DNA of 41,521 bases, taken from the NCBI GenBank assembly GCA_028288625.1, contig JAQBNI010000119.1, forward strand, positions 1 through 41,521, in the 5' to 3' direction. Origin of the DNA: Bacteroidota bacterium. GTDB taxonomy: Bacteria; Bacteroidota; Bacteroidia; Chitinophagales; JADIYW01. Below the pieces are notes generated by a model that worked only from the letters and a program-made list of their open reading frames with translations, was not told the DNA's origin and did not search any database. Below are positions 25,086 through 32,035 of this stretch, one piece after another (the stretch's first letter is position 1; each line of letters starts with the position of its first letter). Both the position numbers and the translations under genes were made by a program.

Positions 25086-25633
25086 ATTTTAGATTTTAAA
25101 TTATAAATGATAGTGTGTAAATAGATTTTATGCTGGAACTTAAATGTAGATTGAACTAACTGCATCCATTCCTAATCATAAAATTAAAAAAATGAAAACA
25201 GAAAATGTTATTGTAGACATGACCTTTGACTTTGCATTACAAATTGTTGAATTGTATAAAAAATTGGTAATACAAAAAGAGTTCGTACTGTCAAAACAAT
25301 TATTAAAATGCGGCACAAGTATCGGTGCAAATGTAGAAGAAGCAATTGCAGCACAAAGCAAAAAAGATTTTATATCGAAAATGTCGATCGCAGCAAAAGA
25401 AGCACGTGAAACAAGATATTTCCTTAGAATCTTAGACCGAAGTAAGTTAGTGGATATGTGTTATACACGATACATTGAATTTGTAACGCGTATAATGAAT
25501 GTGCTGACAAAAATAGTAATGACGAGTCAGCGAAGCTTAGATAAATAACTATAAAATTAAAGAGAAGGATTAAGATTAGACGATCAGGAATTGTCTGATT
25601 TCATCTAAAATTTAAAATTTAAAATCTAAAATT
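25085..25633. repeat. 549-bp element: 24-bp near-perfect inverted repeats around a four-helix-bundle gene
   Basis: The left arm 25085-25108 and the right arm 25610-25633 are complementary at 23 of 24 positions. Both consist of 7-base units (AATTTTA, GATTTTA / TTTAAAA, TCTAAAA). Between them is the complete gene at 25192-25548. The element separates preT from preA; its left end begins at the preT stop and its right end lies five bases before the preA ATG. In RNA the arms would form a long stem. Confidence 0.85.
25192..25548 (+). CDS. Four-helix-bundle protein of the 23S rRNA intervening-sequence family
   Basis: The 118-residue protein fits the small four-helix-bundle family (TIGR02436, 'S23' or IVS proteins). 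Recognisable parts are F-A-L-Q-I-V-E-L-Y-K-K-L near the start, S-K-Q-L-L-K-C-G-T-S-I-G-A-N-V-E-E-A, the K-K-D-F-I-S-K-M-S-I-A-A-K-E-A-R-E-T-R-Y core, and the terminal helix ending T-S-Q-R-S. Such genes were first described inside intervening sequences of 23S rRNA genes; the fold is also related to the Avd accessory protein of diversity-generating retroelements. The molecular function is not established. Here it is in the sense direction inside an operon, enclosed by 24-bp inverted repeats, with a truncated relative 2.6 kb upstream. Confidence 0.88.
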   Translation: MKTENVIVDMTFDFALQIVELYKKLVIQKEFVLSKQLLKCGTSIGANVEEAIAAQSKKDFISKMSIAAKEARETRYFLRILDRSKLVDMCYTRYIEFVTRIMNVLTKIVMTSQRSLDK

Positions 25634-25638
25634 ACACA

Positions 25639-26907
25639 ATGGCAGATATAACCTCAAACTTCCTCGGCATAAAATCCCCTAACCCCTTCTGGTTAGCAAG
25701 CGCGCCGCCGACGGATAAAAAAATAAATGTCCTTCGCGCATTCGAAGCAGGCTGGGGCGGAGTGGTTTGGAAAACCTTAGGCTCGCAGGTAAAAAATGTG
25801 TCCTCGCGTTATTCAGCAGTCGACTATCACGGCAGCCGCGTCATGGGCTTCAACAACATAGAGCTCATCAGCGACCGCCCGCTCGATATCAACTTAAAAG
25901 AAATTGTGGAAGTTCTGAAATTATTTCCCGACCGCGCTATGGTCGTTTCACTCATGGCGGACAACGACCGCAAAAGCTGGCATGATATCATCGCGAAAGT
26001 AGAAGATACTGGTGCACACGGACTCGAATTAAATTTCGGATGTCCGCACGGCATGACGGAAAGAGGCATGGGCGCAGCGGTGGGACAGGATCCCGAGATC
26101 GCGCGCATGGTGGTGGAATGGGTGATGGAAAAAGCGACGATTCCCGTGATCACGAAGCTCACGCCAAATGTACATTCCGTGGTGCCGACAGGTAAGGCTG
26201 CAGTGGAAGCCGGAACAAGTGCATTGTCATTGATCAACACGATACAATCCGTTACGGGAATTAATTTAGATACGCTGGTGCCGAACCCTTATGTGGCGGG
26301 GAAGTCGGTGTTTGGCGGTTACTGCGGACCTGCGGTAAAACCGATCGCATTAAAATTCCTGACGACGATCGCGCAGGATGCAACAACATCGAAAGTGCCG
26401 GTGTCAGGAATCGGAGGGATCAGTACATGGAAGGATGCTGTTGAGTTTATGCTCCTCGGCGCGAGCAATGTGCAGGTGTGCACGGCGGCGATGAAGCACG
26501 GCTTCCGCATCGTGGAAGACATGTGCGAAGGGCTGAACAACTGGATGGATGAAAAAGGATTTAAAACGCTCGATGATTTTATCGGCAAGAGCGTAAATAA
26601 AATTGTGCACTGGGAAGATCTCGATATCAACTATCACCACATCGCGCAGATCGACCAAACCAAATGTATTCACTGCGGCTTGTGTTATATCGCGTGCGAG
26701 GATACTTCGCACCAGTCCATCAACCTCGATTTCGGCAAGCCTTACAATACCTATACGATCAAGGATGAAGAATGTGTGGGCTGCAATTTATGCGAGCTCG
26801 TTTGCCCGGTGGAAAATTGCATCACGATGGTAGAACACCGCGTTGCGCCGGAGTATGTGAACTGGATAGACTATCAGAAGTTGGGATTGCCGTTGAATGA
26901 TCATTAA
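25639..26907 (+). CDS. preA: NAD-dependent dihydropyrimidine dehydrogenase, subunit PreA
   Basis: This 422-residue FMN TIM-barrel protein with C-terminal ferredoxin domain matches PreA. Features: N-P-F-W-L-A-S-A-P-P-T, L-E-L-N-F-G-C-P-H-G-M-T-E-R-G-M-G, K-L-T-P-N-V, G-G-Y-C-G-P-A-V-K-P-I-A-L, S-G-I-G-G-I (FMN phosphate) and N-V-Q-V-C-T-A-A. Two [4Fe-4S] motifs follow: Cys343, 346, 349 and 353, and Cys379, 382, 385 and 389 (Cys394 nearby). It reduces uracil or thymine using electrons passed from PreT. The loop that in mammalian enzymes carries the general-acid Cys (ACGQD) reads A-A-V-G-Q-D here (Val148). The last 21 bases of the gene (26887-26907) are repeated at 26948-26968. Confidence 0.92.
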   Translation: MADITSNFLGIKSPNPFWLASAPPTDKKINVLRAFEAGWGGVVWKTLGSQVKNVSSRYSAVDYHGSRVMGFNNIELISDRPLDINLKEIVEVLKLFPDRAMVVSLMADNDRKSWHDIIAKVEDTGAHGLELNFGCPHGMTERGMGAAVGQDPEIARMVVEWVMEKATIPVITKLTPNVHSVVPTGKAAVEAGTSALSLINTIQSVTGINLDTLVPNPYVAGKSVFGGYCGPAVKPIALKFLTTIAQDATTSKVPVSGIGGISTWKDAVEFMLLGASNVQVCTAAMKHGFRIVEDMCEGLNNWMDEKGFKTLDDFIGKSVNKIVHWEDLDINYHHIAQIDQTKCIHCGLCYIACEDTSHQSINLDFGKPYNTYTIKDEECVGCNLCELVCPVENCITMVEHRVAPEYVNWIDYQKLGLPLNDH

Positions 26908-26968
26908 AGATTTTGGGGGTGAGTCCTCTGGACTGAAAAATTGGGTCTTGCCGTTGAATGATCATTAA
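26887..26968. repeat. Direct repeat of the preA 3' end at the edge of the accessory block
   Basis: The 21 bases 26887-26907 (preA end including its stop) recur exactly at 26948-26968, 61 bases later; the preceding TTGGG words also match. The first copy completes preA and the second stands alone before the AT-rich CHAT region. This looks like a duplicated target or attachment site. A counterpart at the other side of the block was not found. Confidence 0.75.
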
Positions 26969-27042
26969 GAACGGATTGTAAAAAATAAAAAAGAATAATA
27001 GTAAGGGTACTGTTTAAAAATAAAACTGTTAAGAATTTCCAT

Positions 27043-29223
27043 ATGATACCAAGAAAAAAATCTATCTCTGAAATAGAATATATTTTGGTAACAAAAAGAC
27101 CTAAGCTTATGACCCCAGTGCTTCCATCTCCTTCATTTAATAATGAAGTGTTTTCGTTTATAAAATACTGTCCAATAGATTTATTACAGTTAGTCAATTC
27201 AGTCCAATATTATGAGATCTCTTATTTGACCAATATTAATAATCCTCATGATTTCGGCATAATTTATAGTGACAATTTTATTGAATTTTTTATTGAACAT
27301 TTTAATCAACTAAAGATAAGAGTTTTCTTTATTGACTCAATTCTTTCAAATCCGGAAGAAATAATTACATTTTTGAAGACTCATCATTCTCCTTTGCATT
27401 TTTATAAATTAATTAATAATGATAAGAAGATAGATATCGAAAATCAAATAAAAAACGCATTTGATTTTCTTCAAAATATTTTTCTTAAATCTTCAGAAAT
27501 ATTAGAAGCGCTAAAACATCCAGAATTTTCTTTATCATTATCAGTTAATGTAAATTTTAAACCCCTCGTTTCATTTAACTACTTTAAACCAACAAGAAAT
27601 AATTTTTTTGTTATAAATTCTATTATTGGAAATTTTTACTATAAGCCAATTGAAAGTGAAGTTGAAATGAAAAATTTTTCAAAACGGGCTGAATTAAACA
27701 AAAATTCATTTGAAAGACAGGAATTATATTCGCAACAAATAAAAAATTTAGATTCTTTATTGACATTTGGTATTAATGAAGGTGTTTTGCCTTTAGTTTC
27801 ATCAATCCAACCTATATATTCTCCACTAATTTTAGTTGCACCATTTAACAATCCTGATTTTGATAAATTCATAAGTCTTCCACAAAAAGAAGCCAAAGAT
27901 ATCACATCTTTTCTTCAGGCAGAGCAGACAGAAAATTACATATCAATTGGTAAAGATGATGAAAATAATCAAGGATTAATGGGTGTAGCTTTTGGAAAAA
28001 CAATTATTGAATACTTAGACAATATATCATTCTTGCACGCATCATTTACTTTTTCTCCTACTGTAAGATTGCCAATAATGGGAAAATCAATTTATAGAGA
28101 ACTTTCTTTTTTTCGAACAAACGCATTTGCTCATTTAAATAATCATAATAATAGAAAGAATCTTCAAAAGACTATTTTAAAATTTAGTAAGATATATAAA
28201 GAGAAATGTCTTTCGGTAAAAATGGAAAAGTTGATTAGTAAACGAAATAGTCAAATTGTATTGATTTCAGATTTACCTTTGGAATGGTTAACTATTGAAG
28301 ATGTGCCATTAACGTTTACACATGATATATGCCGATTACCCACAACTTTTTATAACGGACTTATGTCAGTGTTTGCTCTTAATAATTTGTTTAAATATGT
28401 TATACCTTCAGATATTTTAAACAAAACATTAGTAATATTTGGAACAAATGAGTTAAGTTTTAGATTTACACAAGACATGTGTGTTGAACTAAGCGTGGAA
28501 TTAGGATTTACGACTGTGAGGTGTAATTCAATTCAAGATGTTCGCATAGCTATTGAAAAGTATAGACCTGAATTTCTAATTTTTGATTGTCACGGAACAT
28601 ATGATGAAAGTCTTAATAGTACGATCTTATGGATCGGAAACGAAAAATTGACCCCAGAAATAATTGTCAATAACCATATAAATGCGCCTATTATTTTTTT
28701 ATCGTCATGTGGTACGGCTCCAACATATGGTACTATTAATACCATTGCAAATGCTTTCTTTGAAACAGGAAGCTTTTCTGTTACGACAACATATCTACCG
28801 GTTGAAATATATTCTTCTTCTGTTTTATATTTACGATTATTAAATAAACTTGCGGTTGCAAGTGAAAAAGGATTTCATAAAAATTGGTTAGAGTTTGTCA
28901 GCCATATAATCCGAAGCTCATATATTATGGATAAATTTATCTTTAATAAAAATGCAAAAGTAAATGAAGAAATGATTGTGAAGAAAAATGCTGAAGTTTT
29001 AACCGATTCACTTGTGTTCGATAAAAGAAGAAATGTGTTTAAGAACATCGATACTATAATTGCAGATTTTTATAAGGATGTAGTACATCGTAAAAAGGAT
29101 ATTATCCCAGAATATCTTTTTTATAGTAACCTTGGAAGAAGTGATTTAATCTTTTTTCAAAGTTGGTTAGATAAATTTAATTCAATAGCAAAAATTGAAA
29201 ATATGCCTAAGGAATTATTTTAA
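27043..29223 (+). CDS. CHAT-domain (caspase-like) protease protein
   Basis: The 726-residue protein has a C-terminal CHAT domain: the catalytic His517 in F-L-I-F-D-C-H-G-T-Y-D and the catalytic Cys556 in I-F-L-S-S-C-G-T-A-P, spaced as in CHAT/caspase-like peptidases. N-A-F-F-E-T-G-S-F-S-V-T-T-T-Y-L-P-V follows, like the conserved (A)-x-G-(A)-x-x-V segment. About 450 N-terminal residues show no motif I recognise, with no TPR pattern, signal peptide or membrane helix. Base composition is clearly more AT-rich than the pyrimidine operon, suggesting transfer. It is convergent with a SIR2-like gene 406 bases on. CHAT proteases act in several antiphage or cell-death systems (for example with gasdermins or as Craspase), so a defence role is plausible but inferred from domain and context only. 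Confidence 0.8.
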   Translation: MIPRKKSISEIEYILVTKRPKLMTPVLPSPSFNNEVFSFIKYCPIDLLQLVNSVQYYEISYLTNINNPHDFGIIYSDNFIEFFIEHFNQLKIRVFFIDSILSNPEEIITFLKTHHSPLHFYKLINNDKKIDIENQIKNAFDFLQNIFLKSSEILEALKHPEFSLSLSVNVNFKPLVSFNYFKPTRNNFFVINSIIGNFYYKPIESEVEMKNFSKRAELNKNSFERQELYSQQIKNLDSLLTFGINEGVLPLVSSIQPIYSPLILVAPFNNPDFDKFISLPQKEAKDITSFLQAEQTENYISIGKDDENNQGLMGVAFGKTIIEYLDNISFLHASFTFSPTVRLPIMGKSIYRELSFFRTNAFAHLNNHNNRKNLQKTILKFSKIYKEKCLSVKMEKLISKRNSQIVLISDLPLEWLTIEDVPLTFTHDICRLPTTFYNGLMSVFALNNLFKYVIPSDILNKTLVIFGTNELSFRFTQDMCVELSVELGFTTVRCNSIQDVRIAIEKYRPEFLIFDCHGTYDESLNSTILWIGNEKLTPEIIVNNHINAPIIFLSSCGTAPTYGTINTIANAFFETGSFSVTTTYLPVEIYSSSVLYLRLLNKLAVASEKGFHKNWLEFVSHIIRSSYIMDKFIFNKNAKVNEEMIVKKNAEVLTDSLVFDKRRNVFKNIDTIIADFYKDVVHRKKDIIPEYLFYSNLGRSDLIFFQSWLDKFNSIAKIENMPKELF

Positions 29224-29374
29224 ATAATCTAATACGATGCATTGCAATACCAAAACATTACACACTGTCTAAACCCAACCTAGTCGCGAGAATGAGGCGT
29301 TGTTTTAGTGTTTGTTTCTCATGCCTTTATTTCACTTGTTTTAGAATTATCAAAAGTATCCTTTCCAAGAAGCC

Positions 29375-29443
29375 AAATTTCTCCTCGCCGCAACATCCTA
29401 CTCAGTTCAACATTCACAAGGCTACGTCGAAATGACATTGTGG
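29375..29443. repeat. Dispersed intergenic repeat copy (TTTCTCCTCGCC ... TCGAAATGACA)
   Basis: The copy starts with AAATTTCTCCTCGCC and ends with GGCTACGTCGAAATGACA. The same end words occur at 31450-31532, 33544-33708 and 36062-36100. The 29224-29628 spacer contains no gene, only this copy and a second partial one. Confidence 0.7.
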
Positions 29444-29489
29444 TATTTGTTGCATATTCTTTTCTATAAGTATTCCGCTAAACTCCGCA

Positions 29490-29618
29490 CACTGTCATCC
29501 CGATCCGTCATAGTGTTGGTATATTTTATAGCAAAGATTAATGCGGGAGGGATGTCACCTCTTCAATTGTATTCCTTCGAATAAGGAAAGATTTCTCCTC
29601 GGCACAACATTCTTACAG
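29490..29618. repeat. Partial dispersed repeat copy
   Basis: CTGTCATCCCGATCCGTCA (from 29490) and AAGATTTCTCCTCGGCACAA (from 29588) match the two ends of the dispersed family in opposite halves, with unrelated sequence between. It probably marks a decayed copy. Confidence 0.5.
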
Positions 29619-29628
29619 TTTCTTTCAA

Positions 29629-29766
29629 TTATTTTCCAGCCATAATATTTAATAATCCAGATTCCAATTTTGACCAGTCATCTATCCATGCTAATTTTGT
29701 AGATAAATGTTTTAAGGACGGCTCTATTAATTTTTGTGTTTCTGCATCCTTTGGTTTGGTTTTTTA
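29629..29766 (-). other. Out-of-frame true C-terminus of the SIR2-like gene
   Basis: In the frame one base off the upstream part, 43 codons read T-K-P-K-D-A-E-T-Q-K through N-I-M-A-G-K and stop at 29629. Deleting one A from the A6 run makes it continuous with the SIR2 domain. The 1084-base span is 361 codons plus one base, which fits a single-base insertion. Confidence 0.75.
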
Positions 29767-30712
29767 TCCATATATGCCTTAATATAGTTTGAGGTTTACC
29801 AGTAAAAGCCTCTAATTGTGTATTTAAATTGTCAGTACTCCAACTTAGCCATCTTCTAATATTAGGGTCAGACATGGAAAGTCCAATGAATACCATTTTA
29901 GTATTTGTTGCATGATATAAAAAACTATTTTGAGCCCAAGAATGCATAGCCCCAGCAATCTTTGTATAAGAAGTTTCTGCAAATATTAAATTATCTCTAG
30001 AGTCATCTTTATTACGTGATTTTTTCTTAGGCCTTGGGAAAATTGCTCCATGTAGATGACAAATTGGAGTTTTTATTGCACCAACTTCGAATGGCCTGAT
30101 TACTCTAACATATTTCTGAAAGTGAAAATTATAATCATTAGTTTTTAAAAAATTTTGCTTTACGCTATATATTACAAGAAAGGAATACAATAAAGAATCT
30201 GCATTAAAAGTAATTATTGTTTTAGGTTTAATTATTCCGTCCGATTCATTTAATAAAACATTCTTAAGCTGTAGTAAAGTTGAATCAGGGTATTTTTTTT
30301 CAAAAAAATCACACGCCCAAAGTAGTTGTTCTTTATTTAACCTAGTTGGATCATTAAGTAATATAGATATTGTATTTCCATGTCCCTCTTTCTCAGCTTG
30401 ATTAATTAAGTCACAATACAACTGTTCTTCAAGAATTAGATAAAAATCATTTAAACTTTTTCCAATATTTAAATAATTGTTTAAAGATGCCTGTAGCCAA
30501 CCATCTAAAGAAAATCCAATCTTAGAAGTTTCAATTACAAATTTATTTTTATCCCAATTTAAACCAAAACAAATGTTAACAACTCTCCTTGTTAATTCCA
30601 TCCAATTAGGTAAGATTTTATCACATACTCCTGCACCTAAACATAATGTCCATTCGCTATTCTTTAAATAGGCATGATATTTTTCTAAATTCAATTCTAG
30701 ACTATCATTCAT
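29678..30712 (-). CDS. SIR2-like domain protein with a one-base frameshift near the C-terminus
   Basis: The frame encodes 344 residues with SIR2_2-type motifs: C-L-G-A-G-V (24-29, NAD-binding glycines), I-I-T-F-N170-A-D, I-C-H219-L-H221-G-A-I (catalytic His region), and F-I-G-L-S-M-S-D-P-N-I-R-R-W-L (275-289). Such domains act as NAD+ hydrolases in several antiphage systems (Thoeris ThsA, DSR, SIR2-Argonaute). After Lys317 the reading frame is lost. Shifting by one base within the run of six A (minus strand, about 29761-29766) opens a frame (K-P-K-D-A-E-T-Q-K-L-I-E-P-S-L-K ... I-D-D-W) to a stop at 29629-29631, a typical family end, for about 360 residues in all. The shift may be a sequencing error, phase variation or inactivation. 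It converges on the CHAT gene and the region is AT-rich. Confidence 0.75.
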   Translation of the reverse strand: MNDSLELNLEKYHAYLKNSEWTLCLGAGVCDKILPNWMELTRRVVNICFGLNWDKNKFVIETSKIGFSLDGWLQASLNNYLNIGKSLNDFYLILEEQLYCDLINQAEKEGHGNTISILLNDPTRLNKEQLLWACDFFEKKYPDSTLLQLKNVLLNESDGIIKPKTIITFNADSLLYSFLVIYSVKQNFLKTNDYNFHFQKYVRVIRPFEVGAIKTPICHLHGAIFPRPKKKSRNKDDSRDNLIFAETSYTKIAGAMHSWAQNSFLYHATNTKMVFIGLSMSDPNIRRWLSWSTDNLNTQLEAFTGKPQTILRHIWIKNQTKGCRNTKINRAVLKTFIYKISMDR

Positions 30713-30901
30713 AATGGATACGCATTACTAAATAAAAAACACATAACTAAATTGTAATATAATTCTTTTCTTCCCAGAAAAATGTTTGATACTTTCTCTT
30801 ACTAACGAAATTATTAATAAATGAATCTAAATACACTCCATATGAATGAAAAAAGATTTAAAGCACGCAGTAATAACACTTTACTAAACATAAAAAGACA
30901 T

Positions 30902-31011
30902 GTTATAAACACTTTTCCACAACTTTTCCACGGGATTTTCGCTCAAATTTATTAACATTTTGATTTTCACGTCATAAACAATGTGTTCCACGGTTACACG
31001 GTTTGTCCACA
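30902..31011. other. Cluster of DnaA-box-like nonamers in AT-rich spacer
   Basis: TTTTCCACA (30913-30921), TTTTCCACG (30924-30932), TGTTCCACG (30984-30992) and TTGTCCACA (31003-31011) are each one to three changes from the DnaA box TTATCCACA and share one orientation. The 30713-31082 spacer holds no gene. An origin or a DnaA-bound site is possible; chance in an AT-rich stretch is not excluded. Confidence 0.35.
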
Positions 31012-31082
31012 TCCTTTAGTTGCCATTATAACGTTTTCATCTATTGCAAGGAAGTTCTAATAACACGAAATTTACCTGTAAT

Positions 31083-31111
31083 TAAAAAAGCCTACTGATA
31101 AACAGCAGGCT
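31083..31111 (-). terminator. Minus-strand Rho-independent terminator left of the tRNA-like gene
   Basis: Read on the minus strand, AGCCTGCTG (31111-31103) pairs with CAGTAGGCT (31097-31089) with one mismatch and is followed by six T. No minus-strand gene that it would serve is visible to the right. Confidence 0.6.
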
Positions 31112-31123
31112 AATTGAAACTCA

Positions 31124-31194
31124 CGGTCGGTAGCTTAATGGATAGAGCTCGGTAGACTAAGCCGAAGATGTAGGTTTGACTCCTACCTGACCTA
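31124..31194 (+). tRNA. Degenerate tRNA-like gene
   Basis: A cloverleaf can be drawn. Acceptor CGGTCGG (31124-31130) pairs with CTGACCT (31187-31193) except at the first pair. The D arm is GCTT...GAGC with the typical AATGGATA loop. The anticodon stem TCGGT/GCCGA closes the loop AGACTAA. The T arm is GTAGG/CCTAC with loop TTTGACT. D and T arms look genuine, but position 33 is G instead of the invariant U, base 26 is missing, and the anticodon would read ACT in a body without the long variable arm of a serine tRNA. A strong terminator follows at once. It is either a decayed tRNA (perhaps an integration-site remnant) or an odd functional one. Confidence 0.45.
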
Positions 31195-31196
31195 TA

Positions 31197-31230
31197 AGTC
31201 CCCGCAGTTCGTAGCTGCGGGGGCTTTTTT
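31197..31230 (+). terminator. Strong Rho-independent terminator after the tRNA-like gene
   Basis: CCCCGCAG (31200-31207) pairs perfectly with CTGCGGGG (31215-31222) around TTCGTAG, followed by six T (31225-31230). Confidence 0.85.
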
Positions 31231-31445
31231 GTTCTTCAAATGTAAGTAAAATTCATTTCCCTGTGTTTTAAAAACACAATTCTTACAAGAGAATTTTTAG
31301 ACAATTATAATGCACATTGTGGATACGAAGACACAAAGCAATTACCCACACTGGCGCGAGTCTTCCGACGTAGGAGGGCTACGCGTGTCTATAAAAATCT
31401 AGCAGTCTCTGACTGCATTAAAAAAACATATATTCTTCAAACAAG

Positions 31446-31532
31446 GCAAGTTTTCTCCTCGCCACAACATCCTCCTAAGTTCAACACCCACTTGGCTGCG
31501 TCTCCGAAGGAGTCCTTTGGACGAAATGACAG
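31446..31532. repeat. Dispersed intergenic repeat copy
   Basis: The copy begins GCAAGTTTTCTCCTCGCCAC and ends GACGAAATGACAGTAGTAGT, with an internal GGAGTCCTTTGGAC. It belongs to the same family as 29375-29443. The rest of the 31231-31647 spacer shows a short hairpin (GCAGTC TCT GACTGC at 31402-31416) but no gene. Confidence 0.65.
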
Positions 31533-31647
31533 TAGTAGTGGGTTAATTAAAGTGAAATCAATATCAACTACATCCGGTAACGTTATCATATAACAGACTT
31601 ATCGTTTAGTGTAACAGAAATGCGGGAAAAAAGCCGTAAATTGAGTG

Positions 31648-32031
31648 ATGTTTAAAGATCAAAATTTATATTACCCGGTTTGGCGAAAATATGCGCCTGT
31701 TTTGCAGCTTCAGTTAAAGAATGCCGTAAACGGTGATAAAGAGATCACCATGTTTAAGAAAGAATTTGCCATCCATGGCAATAAGAATCTTACAGATTAC
31801 TCTTTCAGACTTGAAATTCAGAATGGTACTGTGATCAGCAATACAGGTGCAACTGTTGTTGCCAGGGATCTGTGCGATATTCTGAGAGAAAATAAGGTAA
31901 TTGCTTCCTTACTCGAGATGAACCATTATCATATTGAATTAGGTAAGGATTTTGTTTTAAGAATTAATATCAAATCTAATGATGCAGAGTTGGCTGTTTC
32001 GGTTACAGCTGAAGAAGCGGTAGAAGTCTAG
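31648..32031 (+). CDS. Uncharacterised small protein
   Basis: I do not recognise this protein (127 residues from the ATG at 31648; a GTG directly before it at 31645 is an alternative). It has no signal peptide or membrane segment and reads as a soluble mixed alpha/beta protein. The middle, F-R-L-E-I-Q-N-G-T-V-I-S-N-T-G-A-T-V-V-A-R-D-L, followed by the helix-like D-I-L-R-E-N-K-V-I-A-S-L-L-E and the strand F-V-L-R-I-N-I-K, suggests a compact beta-rich fold with an acidic tail. Its codon use resembles the chromosomal genes more than the AT-rich CHAT gene. It stands alone between two repeat-filled spacers. Confidence 0.6.
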   Translation: MFKDQNLYYPVWRKYAPVLQLQLKNAVNGDKEITMFKKEFAIHGNKNLTDYSFRLEIQNGTVISNTGATVVARDLCDILRENKVIASLLEMNHYHIELGKDFVLRINIKSNDAELAVSVTAEEAVEV

Positions 32032-32035
32032 TACT

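Noticed and set aside
24456-25165. Long minus-strand open frames (192 and 174 codons) opposite preT
   Set aside because: They lie entirely antisense to a well-supported flavoprotein gene, contain no recognisable motif and reflect its codon bias.
17442-25633. Heptad tracts read as a CRISPR array
   Set aside because: Units are 7 bases with no unique spacers of regular length, and no cas gene is present.
29755-29768. Programmed -1 frameshift site (A_AAA_AAC) in the SIR2-like gene
   Set aside because: The heptamer is in the right register, but a -1 shift leads to the wrong frame; the homologous tail needs +1.
31124-31194. Calling the tRNA-like gene tRNA-Ser(ACT)
   Set aside because: It lacks the long variable arm of serine tRNAs and U33, so the apparent anticodon is not trustworthy.
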